The notes below the pieces were generated by a model. It was not told where the DNA came from and ran no database searches. It saw only the letters and a program-made list of their open reading frames with translations. Made by a program: the position numbers and the translations under genes. Positions 1 through 5,488 of a stretch of DNA of 5,566 nucleotides are shown here, piece after piece. The stretch comes from JANNRW01 sp031401815 (GTDB taxonomy: Bacteria > Desulfobacterota > Desulfuromonadia > Geobacterales > DSM-12255), in contig JANNRW010000250.1 in assembly GCA_031401815.1 (NCBI GenBank), positions 1 through 5,566 on the forward strand, in the 5' to 3' direction. The first letter of the stretch is position 1. Each line of letters begins with the position of its first letter.

Positions 1-986
1 TTGATCCTTTCGCCGATAATCGCTGTCAAGGCTCCACCTCCAACTGCCACAAAACTGCTCCGGCTGGAAAGAAACGTCACCCGGCCAGGAGCTTTTATAT
101 TGCAGGTCTGATCCTTGCTCGCAAGAGCTCTCTTCATTTCAGCAATATGAACCGGAGTCGTCCCGCAGCACCCTCCAATAATCCTCACGCCAATCTCCAG
201 CATCCGGTCATGATAAGAGACCATCTCTGCAGGAGTTCCGGGGAAGACCGTCTTCCCCTCCTTCAGGAGAGGGAGACCGGCATTGGCCTGGGAAATCAGC
301 GGTAAGGAGGTGACTTTCCTCATTGCAGAGAGAATCGAATAAATCCCCTCAACTCCAAGTCCACAATTTGAACCGACAACATCAGCTCCAACTGCTTCAA
401 GGGTTATTGCGGCAGCCTCCGGCGAAGTGCCGAGTACGCTCCTGCCGTTATTATCGAAAGTAAGCATGGCAACTATCGGAATGGTCTTTGATAGTTCACG
501 AATTGCAATTATGGCCGCCCGAATCTCCTTGATATCCAGAAAGGTCTCCAGAGTAATCAGATCAGCCCCTGCATCGATAAGGGCTGCTGCCTGTTCACGA
601 AAAATATCAGCCATCTCGTCAAAAGAGAGATCACCGACAGGTTCCACAAAACGACCGGTAGGGCCAATTGATGCAGCCACATAAACTGAATCTCCTGCTG
701 CTTTTCTGGCAATCGCCACAGCCGCAGCGTTTATCTCCACAAGTGAACTCTCAAGCCCGTAGTGAGAAAGCTTTTCTCGACTCGCGCCGAATGTATTTGT
801 GACAATTATGTCGGCACCAGCGGCTACATACTCCCTGTGTACAGCTTCAACCAGCTCCGGCATGGAAAGGTTAAGCTCCTCAGGCGATTGACCAGGGCGC
901 AGGCCACGCTCTTGCAGCATGGTGCCCATGGCACCGTCAAGCACCAGCACCCGCTTGTTTATCTCCTTTATAAAATCTGCTTTCAT
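1..986 (-). CDS. metH: Methionine synthase (cobalamin-dependent), N-terminal part, cut by window edge
   Basis: Transfers a methyl group from methyl-tetrahydrofolate through cobalamin to homocysteine, giving methionine in the cytoplasm. 328 residues are visible, from an ATG at 986-984. Residues about 10-290 are the homocysteine-binding barrel: LDGAMGTMLQ at 16-25, TNTFGA at 63-68, ETFLDIKE at 147-154, and the three zinc-ligand cysteines in GSNCGLG (Cys208) and GGCCGTTP (Cys273, Cys274). After a linker the frame reaches IIGERI (323-328), and the next partial codon begins AA, which fits the GERxN motif opening the pterin-binding domain. That separates it from homocysteine methyltransferases fused to methylenetetrahydrofolate reductase, which lack this motif. 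Last gene of the murI cluster in view: its ATG shares one base with the upstream TAA (TAATG), with a purine-rich GGGGAAGAG ribosome site inside the preceding gene. The cobalamin domain and any reactivation domain lie outside the window. Confidence 0.93.
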   Translation of the reverse strand, partial: MKADFIKEINKRVLVLDGAMGTMLQERGLRPGQSPEELNLSMPELVEAVHREYVAAGADIIVTNTFGASREKLSHYGLESSLVEINAAAVAIARKAAGDSVYVAASIGPTGRFVEPVGDLSFDEMADIFREQAAALIDAGADLITLETFLDIKEIRAAIIAIRELSKTIPIVAMLTFDNNGRSVLGTSPEAAAITLEAVGADVVGSNCGLGVEGIYSILSAMRKVTSLPLISQANAGLPLLKEGKTVFPGTPAEMVSYHDRMLEIGVRIIGGCCGTTPVHIAEMKRALASKDQTCNIKAPGRVTFLSSRSSFVAVGGGALTAIIGERI

Positions 987-1588
987 TATCTCTTCCCCTT
1001 CATGAAACCCTGTAACCCGGACTCCCTTTCCAGCAGAAAGTCAGGCGCAAGCGACGTGCGCATATCAAGATGACCTTTAAGTGTCTCAAGCGATCTGCCG
1101 TCTACAGTAAACAGAACCTGCTGGATCTGAGGGAAATTAAGCGCCAGAGAGTTTACCACGGCATATGCGGCAAGATGCTCGCTGTTACTCCCGGAGGGGA
1201 GAGCGTCAAGCAGCTCCTGGGCAAAATCCACCACAGCAAGATTACCATTCAATTTTACGCTGTTGAACATCCCGGTAAGAGGAAGTACCGGTGCCAGGTC
1301 GCCCACCGGTCCATTTATGAGCTCCTCAAGAATCGCTTCAAGACACCCGGAAAGTTCCACGCAAGGCTCTATTTCCCGACCCTCCCTTACAAGCCTGTCT
1401 CCGGCTACAGATGCAAAAAAAAGTGTCACATTAAGAAAACCGGCCTGCGCCGGTGCGGCAGGTACAGGAGGAGAGGTTTTCGCCCCCTCGTATTTGCGAA
1501 ATACCAGCAGTCCCAGAAAAAGCGCCAGCAGAAGAAATGCTGTCACAAGAACCCCGATACCACGTTTTGTCAATTGCTGCTCTTTCAT
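986..1588 (-). CDS. Membrane-anchored GerMN-domain protein
   Basis: 200 residues. A short basic N-terminus (MKEQQLTKRG) is followed by one hydrophobic segment at about 11-30, then a Pro/Ala-rich linker (38-48) and a folded domain from about 52 to 180. This predicts an inner-membrane anchor with the domain outside the cytoplasm. The domain resembles GerMN (sporulation/germination) domains: a strand with LFFASVAGDRLVREGREI, then ILEELINGPVGDLAPVLP, then a VVDFAQELLD stretch. The exact function is unknown. In spore formers GerM acts around peptidoglycan and engulfment; a role near the wall here is inferred only from the domain and from following murI. The ATG (1588-1586) overlaps the murI TGA by one base (TGATG), with an AGGGGG ribosome site about 7 nt upstream, and its own TAA overlaps the metH ATG by one base. 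The two junctions imply coupled translation. Two cysteines (76 and 82) could form a disulfide. Confidence 0.85.
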   Translation of the reverse strand: MKEQQLTKRGIGVLVTAFLLLALFLGLLVFRKYEGAKTSPPVPAAPAQAGFLNVTLFFASVAGDRLVREGREIEPCVELSGCLEAILEELINGPVGDLAPVLPLTGMFNSVKLNGNLAVVDFAQELLDALPSGSNSEHLAAYAVVNSLALNFPQIQQVLFTVDGRSLETLKGHLDMRTSLAPDFLLERESGLQGFMKGKR

Positions 1589-2415
1589 CAGATCGCCCCC
1601 TTTGTCGGCAGATCATCTTCAAGCGCCACCTGATAGACATCACCAAGCGCGCCCCCCAGAAAGCGGCTTCCAACCCTGATAAAGCCGGCTGGAACATCGG
1701 TAACAAAAAAGTGGTGATTCCCGCTTTCGGCAAGTGGCCGCAGCCCCCCTTGTGCAGAAAGTATCTCTCTGACTGTCCGGGCTGTCTCTTCAGCCGAGTC
1801 GACCAGTCTGACCTTGTCACCCATAACTTCGGATATGACCCCTTTAAGGAGCGGGTAGTGCGTACAACCAAGGACAAGAGTATCGACTCCGCAATCTTTG
1901 AGCTCCTTAAGATAAGTTCTTGCCGTAAGCCTCGCCACCTCATTATCAACCCACCCCTCTTCAGCAAGCGGGACAAACATCGGACAGGCAGCTGTTATAA
2001 CCTCGATATCAGGATTAATCATTTTTATCGCCTTTGTATAGGCGCTGCTCCTGACAGTACCGGCAGTACCGATTACCCCCACCTTGCCGCTCCTCGTAAC
2101 AGCAGCAGCTCTTTGTGCGCCGGGATCAATAACACCAACTATCGGAATGGAAAATTCAGCTTTCAGCTCATCAAGCGAAACAGCTGACGCAGTATTGCAG
2201 GCTACCACCAGAAGCTTTATATCTCGATTTACAAGAAAGGAAGCTATCTGACGGGAAAAACGGATCACTGTTTCAGGAGATTTGGTGCCGTAGGGAACAC
2301 GGGCAGTATCCCCCAGATAAATTGTATCTTCCTGCGGAAGTACCCTTATGATCTCTCTCAGGACAGTCAGCCCGCCAACTCCGGAATCAAATATGCCTAT
2401 CGCCTTCCAGCTCAA
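1588..2415 (-). CDS. murI: Glutamate racemase
   Basis: Interconverts L- and D-glutamate without cofactor in the cytoplasm, supplying D-Glu for the peptidoglycan peptide. The chosen start is TTG at 2415-2413, giving 275 residues, the usual family length. Motifs in order: GIFDSGVGG with Asp10 and Ser11, YLGDTARVPYG (33-43), VACNTASA with catalytic Cys73, and LGCTHYPL with the second catalytic Cys184 and His186. Both cysteines sit at the family's usual positions under this numbering. The TTG has AGGTG six bases upstream (CAGGTGATTGATTTG). An in-frame ATG at 2460-2458 (CAGGA four bases upstream) would add 15 residues and remains possible. The open frame continues to an ATG at 2502, but that codon lies inside the predicted promoter spacer, so it is unlikely to be used. 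First gene of the leftward cluster; the stop overlaps the next ATG. Confidence 0.95.
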   Translation of the reverse strand: MSWKAIGIFDSGVGGLTVLREIIRVLPQEDTIYLGDTARVPYGTKSPETVIRFSRQIASFLVNRDIKLLVVACNTASAVSLDELKAEFSIPIVGVIDPGAQRAAAVTRSGKVGVIGTAGTVRSSAYTKAIKMINPDIEVITAACPMFVPLAEEGWVDNEVARLTARTYLKELKDCGVDTLVLGCTHYPLLKGVISEVMGDKVRLVDSAEETARTVREILSAQGGLRPLAESGNHHFFVTDVPAGFIRVGSRFLGGALGDVYQVALEDDLPTKGAI

Positions 2416-2485
2416 ATCAATCACCTGCCCTGTATCAGAATCAATCCGGATCAAACTCATCCAATCCTGCAAGAGTAAATGAATT

Positions 2486-2515
2486 ATCGTATGCCAGTGC
2501 ACTCCACTCTGTCAA
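2486..2515 (-). promoter_or_regulatory. Predicted sigma70-type promoter of the murI cluster
   Basis: Read leftward there is a consensus -35 box TTGACA (2515-2510), an 18-base spacer and a -10 box TACGAT (2491-2486), which matches the consensus at four of six positions. Transcription should start near 2480. This leaves a leader of about 20 nt to the ATG at 2460, or about 65 nt to the preferred TTG at 2415. The spacer contains the 8-bp palindrome AGTGCACT (2496-2503). This is a sequence prediction only. Confidence 0.6.
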
Positions 2516-2582
2516 GGCATTTACCCCCTGTGATGCAGCAATTCCGTGAACGAGCGAACATGGAGGCAGTATCAGCAACCGG

Positions 2583-2611
2583 TTGAAATCCAGCTGAAAC
2601 TATGCTCTAAT
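2583..2611 (+). promoter_or_regulatory. Predicted extended -10 promoter of folK
   Basis: TTGAAA (2583-2588) and TCTAAT (2606-2611) are each one mismatch from consensus and are separated by exactly 17 bases. A TGC just before the -10 box (2603-2605) adds an extended -10 element. Standard spacing puts the transcription start at about 2618. The promoter lies inside the longest open frame that reaches folK (from GTG 2546), which argues against that upstream start. It is divergent from the murI promoter. Confidence 0.6.
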
Positions 2612-2617
2612 GCGCAG

Positions 2618-3109
2618 GTGATCAGAGAAATATTCATTGCACTTGGATCAAACATCGGAGATCGTGAAGGGAACCTGCTGCTTGGCGTTGCAGAGGTTGC
2701 AAAGCTCCCCGGATCTAAAATCTCTGCTCTATCCTCTTTTTACGAAACTGAATCCGTTGGTCTTATCAAACAGGATGACTTTCTGAATGCAGTACTGAAG
2801 CTTCAGAGCGACTTACAGCCCGAACCGCTTCTGGAAGCCCTTTTACATCTGGAAACAGGCCTCTTCTTTCGTGAAAAAACCCGCAGGTGGGGGCCCAGGC
2901 GCATGGATATGGATCTGCTCTTTTATGGCAACCAGACAATCATGAAACCACCGGCGCTGGTTATTCCTCATCCCAGGCTTCATGAGCGCCGCTTTGTACT
3001 CGAACCTCTGGCCGAAATCGCTCCTGATTTCATTCACCCCTCTCTCGGGAAAGCCATCAGCCAGCTTCTGGCTGAACTCAAACCCGGAGAGCGCGTCACA
3101 AAAATCTAA
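2618..3109 (+). CDS. folK: 2-amino-4-hydroxy-6-hydroxymethyldihydropteridine pyrophosphokinase
   Basis: Transfers pyrophosphate from ATP to 6-hydroxymethyl-7,8-dihydropterin, the step before dihydropteroate synthase in folate synthesis (cytoplasmic). From GTG 2618 it is 163 residues, close to the usual 160. It shows the N-terminal IALGSNIGDR (7-16), SSFYET (39-44), and the signature RRWGPRRMDMDLLFYG (89-104), in which Asp97 and Asp99 should bind the two magnesium ions, then VIPHPRLHERRFVLEPL near the C-terminus. The start is uncertain because no ATG lies upstream of the core. GTG 2618 is favoured because family members begin a few residues before IALGSN. GTG 2546 would add 24 residues that do not resemble the family and lies upstream of the predicted promoter. 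AGGTGA (2616-2621), a good Shine-Dalgarno match, stands 8 bases before an in-frame ATA (2630), so a rare ATA start is also conceivable. First gene of the rightward group. Confidence 0.93.
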   Translation: MIREIFIALGSNIGDREGNLLLGVAEVAKLPGSKISALSSFYETESVGLIKQDDFLNAVLKLQSDLQPEPLLEALLHLETGLFFREKTRRWGPRRMDMDLLFYGNQTIMKPPALVIPHPRLHERRFVLEPLAEIAPDFIHPSLGKAISQLLAELKPGERVTKI

Positions 3110-3120
3110 AGGCTAATCTG

Positions 3121-3366
3121 ATGCGAATCATTATATGGCTTATCCTCGCCTACCTTGGTTACAGGATTATCAAGGGTTTTCTTGCTGAACGGGCTAAATC
3201 CCCACCTGAAGAAATTACCGGCACTGAAACCTTTCAGGATCCGGTCTGCGGAGTTTTTGTCACTGCTGACGATGCAGTCGTTGGCAAGATTGAGGAAAAA
3301 AGAGTATATTTCTGCTCTATAGAGTGCCTGGATAAGTACAGGGAACAACTTGAAGTTAATAAATAA
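3121..3366 (+). CDS. Small membrane-anchored YHS/TRASH-type metal-binding protein
   Basis: 81 residues. An N-terminal hydrophobic segment (about 2-14, MRIIIWLILAYLGYRII) is followed by a short charged linker and a compact domain from about 38 to 75. The domain has DPVCG (Cys43) and VYFCSIECLDKYRE (Cys65, Cys69), giving C-x21-C-x3-C as in the TRASH/YHS family, which is linked with metal sensing or binding in heavy-metal proteins. It is probably anchored in the inner membrane. The signal is too weak to settle topology, which decides whether the cysteines face cytoplasm or periplasm. It starts 11 bases after the folK stop, with AAAGG 8 bases before the ATG, and ends 23 bases before the transaldolase gene, so it is most likely co-transcribed with both. 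The specific function is unknown; nothing in the neighbours is an obvious metal transporter. Confidence 0.85.
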   Translation: MRIIIWLILAYLGYRIIKGFLAERAKSPPEEITGTETFQDPVCGVFVTADDAVVGKIEEKRVYFCSIECLDKYREQLEVNK

Positions 3367-3389
3367 TCAACCATAACTCGGGAGGAATC

Positions 3390-4034
3390 ATGAAGTTTTT
3401 TATCGACACTGCAGATGTGAATGAAATCAGGGAAGCAAGTTCCCTTGGCCTGGTGGACGGGGTCACAACCAATCCGTCCCTTATCGCAAAGTCCGGACGC
3501 AAGTTTGAAGAGGTAATAAGGGAGATAGCCGAAATTGTTGATGGCCCTATTTCTGCTGAAGTCATATCTCTGGATCATGAAGGGATGGTCAAAGAGGCGG
3601 ATGAGCTGGTGAAAATTCACGAAAACATCGTAATCAAGCTGCCCATGACTGCTGAGGGGCTCAAGGCCACCAAAACCCTTACAGCAAGAGGGATAAAGAC
3701 AAACGTAACCCTGATTTTCAGCCCGCTGCAAGCCCTCCTCGCGGCAAAAGCCGGTGCAACCTATGTATCCCCGTTTGTCGGGCGGCTTGATGACATATCA
3801 CAAAACGGGATGAGCATTGTTGAGGAGATAAGGACGATCTTTGACAACTACTGCTTTGAAACAGAGATAATTGTCGCAAGTGTCCGCAATCCCATACATG
3901 TGCTTGATTCAGCCCTCATCGGCGCTGACGTCGCGACAATCCCTTACAGTGTCATGATGCAGCTGGCCAAACATCCCCTGACTGATGCGGGAATCAGGAA
4001 ATTTCTTGAAGACTGGGAAAAGGTGCCGAAGTAG
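3390..4034 (+). CDS. tal: Small transaldolase (TalC/FSA family)
   Basis: 214 residues, the full length of the short transaldolase/fructose-6-phosphate aldolase family. These are TIM barrels that form a Schiff base with the sugar phosphate, acting in the non-oxidative pentose phosphate pathway or cleaving fructose 6-phosphate to dihydroxyacetone and glyceraldehyde 3-phosphate. Visible family features are FFIDTAD with Asp6, DGVTTNPSLI with Asn28, VIKLPMT with the Schiff-base Lys83, TNVTLIFS (104-111), SPFVGR (127-132) and ASVRNP with Ser164 and Arg166. Phe129 in SPFVGR is the residue typical of transaldolases; E. coli FSA has Tyr at the matching place, and that Tyr is tied to aldolase activity. 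Transaldolase activity is therefore the better guess, although automated names often say fructose-6-phosphate aldolase (fsa). A strong ribosome site, GGGAGGAATC, precedes the ATG. Last gene of the folK group, with no classical terminator directly behind it. Confidence 0.93.
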   Translation: MKFFIDTADVNEIREASSLGLVDGVTTNPSLIAKSGRKFEEVIREIAEIVDGPISAEVISLDHEGMVKEADELVKIHENIVIKLPMTAEGLKATKTLTARGIKTNVTLIFSPLQALLAAKAGATYVSPFVGRLDDISQNGMSIVEEIRTIFDNYCFETEIIVASVRNPIHVLDSALIGADVATIPYSVMMQLAKHPLTDAGIRKFLEDWEKVPK

Positions 4035-4111
4035 ATTTGAAAACAGGCTCAAAAGTTTAATTTCATAATTTGGGTATCTACTTCACTCAAGTTGCAATCC
4101 GAAACAAAGTC

Positions 4112-4134
4112 CCCCCTCCCTTGACGGGAGGGGG
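4112..4134. repeat. GC-rich hairpin, left arm of the intergenic element
   Basis: CCCCCTCCC (4112-4120) pairs perfectly with GGGAGGGGG (4126-4134) across the five-base loop TTGAC. No T-run follows on the plus strand, so it is not a classical terminator for the transaldolase gene. The right side of the stem is also used by the plus-strand G-quadruplex motif, so the two folds compete. Confidence 0.7.
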
Positions 4135-4146
4135 CTAGGGGGTGGG
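4126..4146 (+). other. G-quadruplex motif, plus strand
   Basis: Four G-runs of 3, 5, 5 and 3 are joined by loops A, CTA and T (1-3-1), a pattern expected to form a stable G-quadruplex in single-stranded DNA or RNA. It shares bases with the left hairpin. The pattern is directly visible; folding in the cell is inferred. Confidence 0.6.
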
Positions 4147-4179
4147 TGAAGTTGCAACATGCTGATATCATGGCACCTT

Positions 4180-4202
4180 CCCCCCCACCCTAGCCCTCCC
4201 CC
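4180..4202 (-). other. G-quadruplex motif, minus strand
   Basis: Read leftward, G-runs of 5, 3, 3 and 7 are joined by loops A, CTA and T, the same loops in the same order as the plus-strand motif at 4126-4146. It is the inverted partner of that motif within the element and overlaps the right hairpin. Confidence 0.6.
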
Positions 4203-4224
4203 GCCAGGGGGGAGGGGATGTTTT
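4194..4224 (+). terminator. Right-arm hairpin, possible weak terminator
   Basis: CCCTCCCCC (4194-4202) pairs with GGGGGAGGG (4208-4216) across the loop GCCAG, forming a 9-bp GC-rich stem. It is followed by GATGTTTT, a short and offset T-run. This is the best terminator-like structure between the transaldolase gene and the efflux operon, but the T-tract is poor and the hairpin belongs to the repeat element, so terminator function is uncertain. Confidence 0.3.
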
Positions 4225-4245
4225 ACTGCTTTAAATTGGCTTTAC

Positions 4246-4276
4246 TTGAGCCAAGTACATAACCAGGTTTCATAAT
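4246..4276 (+). promoter_or_regulatory. Weak candidate promoter of the efflux operon
   Basis: TTGAGC (4246-4251) and CATAAT (4271-4276) are separated by 19 bases, longer than ideal. The start would fall near 4283, leaving a leader of about 18 nt that contains the ribosome site GAGGT (4291-4295). The -35 box lies in the right terminal repeat of the intergenic element, so the element may have supplied part of this promoter. Low certainty. Confidence 0.3.
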
Positions 4277-4300
4277 CCCAACCTGCTATAGAGGTATCTC

Positions 4301-5488
4301 ATGTACCGCAGACCCAGAAGAGCTCTTTTACCTGTAACAGGGGTACTTGTCATCGGCTTGCTGCTTGTCGGATGCGGCAAGCAGGACTCCGCCGGATCAA
4401 AGCCACCACCAGCTACCCCCGAAGTCGGTGTAATAACAGTCAAACCGCAACGGATAGCAATTTCGACTGAACTGCCCGGTCGGACTTCCGCTTCGCTGAT
4501 TGCCGAAGTCAGGCCGCAAGTGAGCGGAATTGTGCTGAAACGGGTATTCAACGAAGGGAGCGATGTGAAGGCCGGACAGCTGCTCTACCAGATCGATCCG
4601 GCAATCTATCAGGCCGCCTTTTCCAGCGCAAAAGCAGCTGAATCAAGAGCCGAAGCCAACCTTATCCCTGCCCGGCTGAAAGAAGAGCGCTACAGGGATC
4701 TGGTGAAGATCAAGGCGGTCAGCCAGCAGGATCATGAGAATTCATATGCCGCGCTGAAGCAGGCCGAAGCTGAAGTCGAGTCAGCCAGAGCAGCAGTTGA
4801 AACTGCCAGGATCAATCTTGCCTACACTAAAGTTACAGCGCCGATCTCCGGTCGTATCGGCAAATCGACTGTGACCGACGGTGCCCTGGTAACCGCCAGC
4901 CAGAGTGCGGCACTGGCCACCATCCAGCAACTCGAATCGATGTATGTTGACATTACCCAATCCAGCGCAGAGCTGCTTCGCCTGCAACAGAATCTGGCCA
5001 GTGGACATCTGACAAAGGGGGGGGCTGCACAAGCAAAAGTGAAACTGCTCCTGGAAAACGGCGTCTCCTACCCAATTGAGGGGAGACTCAAATTTTCCGA
5101 TGTTACTGTAGATCCCGGCACCGGCTCTGTAACGCTCCGCTCCATCTTTCCAAATCCTAAACAGCTCCTGCTGCCAGGGATGTTTGTCCGTGCGGTTATT
5201 CAGGAAGGGGTAAAGGATCAGGCTATCCTGGTGCCACAACGCGGCGTTACCCGCAATCCTGCCGGCAACGCCATGGTCATGGTGATAGGTGCCGAAGACA
5301 AGGTGGAGCCAAGGGTCATCAAGGCTGAACGCACGATTGGCGACAGCTGGCTGGTCAGCGAAGGGCTCAAGGAGGGTGATCGTGTCATATTGGAAGGGCT
5401 CCAGAAAGCTCGCCCCGGCACCCTGGTGAAGGCAGTGCCATTCGGCAGTGCTCCGACAGCGCCACCGGCAGCGGCAGCAAAAAAATAG
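4301..5488 (+). CDS. acrA: RND efflux periplasmic adaptor lipoprotein (AcrA/MexA family)
   Basis: Periplasmic adaptor (membrane fusion protein) linking an inner-membrane RND proton antiporter to an outer-membrane TolC-type channel for drug or solvent export. 395 residues, nearly the length of E. coli AcrA (397). The lipoprotein signal has basic residues (RRPRR), a hydrophobic run at 8-23 and lipobox LVGC with Cys25; position +2 is Gly, as in MexA. Next come a first beta strand region (VGVITVKP), TELPGRTSA (56-64), a lipoyl-like half EVRPQVSGIV...EGSDVKAGQLLYQIDP (69-100), a long alpha-helical hairpin rich in Ala and Glu (about 101-173), the second lipoyl half AYTKVTAPISGRIG (174-187), a beta-barrel (LKFSDVTVDPGTGSVTLR, LLLPGMFVRA) and a membrane-proximal domain (ILVPQRGVTRNPAGNA). 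Similarity to enterobacterial AcrA is high over the whole length. The Ala/Pro/Lys tail is low complexity. The ribosome site GAGGT lies 5 bases before the ATG. The expected pump gene begins 64 bases downstream; no tolC or regulator gene is in view. Confidence 0.95.
   Translation: MYRRPRRALLPVTGVLVIGLLLVGCGKQDSAGSKPPPATPEVGVITVKPQRIAISTELPGRTSASLIAEVRPQVSGIVLKRVFNEGSDVKAGQLLYQIDPAIYQAAFSSAKAAESRAEANLIPARLKEERYRDLVKIKAVSQQDHENSYAALKQAEAEVESARAAVETARINLAYTKVTAPISGRIGKSTVTDGALVTASQSAALATIQQLESMYVDITQSSAELLRLQQNLASGHLTKGGAAQAKVKLLLENGVSYPIEGRLKFSDVTVDPGTGSVTLRSIFPNPKQLLLPGMFVRAVIQEGVKDQAILVPQRGVTRNPAGNAMVMVIGAEDKVEPRVIKAERTIGDSWLVSEGLKEGDRVILEGLQKARPGTLVKAVPFGSAPTAPPAAAAKK

Larger units (their letters stand above)
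4079..4257. repeat. MITE-like nested inverted-repeat element
   Basis: This element fills most of the 266-bp gap between the transaldolase and adaptor genes and encodes nothing I can see. Its ends are CTTCACTCAAGT (4081-4092) and ACTTGAGCCAAG (4244-4255), inverted copies matching at 10 of 12 positions, each bordered by TA. Inside are two G/C-rich arms (about 4111-4150 and 4177-4217) in inverted orientation, around a centre holding the 8-bp palindrome TGATATCA (4163-4170). AAGTTGCAA occurs twice directly (4089-4097, 4149-4157). The layout fits a non-autonomous miniature element or REP-like intergenic repeat. The TA border would suit a Tc1/mariner (IS630) type target, but TA is its own reverse complement, so this is weak evidence. 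No transposase is present. Mobility is inferred; the inverted structure is directly visible. Confidence 0.6.

Noticed and set aside
1070..1633. Plus-strand open frame (187 codons) opposite the GerMN gene
   Set aside because: The product is very rich in Lys/Arg/Cys with no domain pattern, and it is fully antisense to a coupled gene pair.
1453..2187. Long plus-strand open frame (244 codons) opposite murI and the GerMN gene
   Set aside because: It lies antisense to two genes with clear family motifs, its translation shows no recognisable domain, and it has no convincing ribosome site. It is a shadow of the real genes.
2546..2617. N-terminal extension of FolK from GTG 2546
   Set aside because: The 24 residues do not resemble the HPPK family, no ribosome site precedes the GTG, and the likely folK promoter lies within this stretch.
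3234..3731. Minus-strand open frame opposite the TRASH gene and the transaldolase
   Set aside because: It runs antisense across two genes with family motifs, and its translation resembles no known family.
4035..4078. Terminator directly after the transaldolase gene
   Set aside because: The stretch is AT-rich but has no stem with a following T-run. The nearest hairpins belong to the repeat element.
4079..4257. CRISPR array or attachment site
   Set aside because: There are no regularly spaced direct repeats with unique spacers and no integrase or cas gene. The structure is inverted, not tandem.
4284..4292. Extended -10-like TGCTATAGA just before the adaptor gene
   Set aside because: It would start transcription at about the ATG and leave out the GAGGT ribosome site, and no -35 box lies at proper distance.
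4781..5239. Minus-strand open frame opposite the adaptor gene
   Set aside because: It is antisense to a strongly conserved AcrA-type sequence, with no ribosome site or domain.
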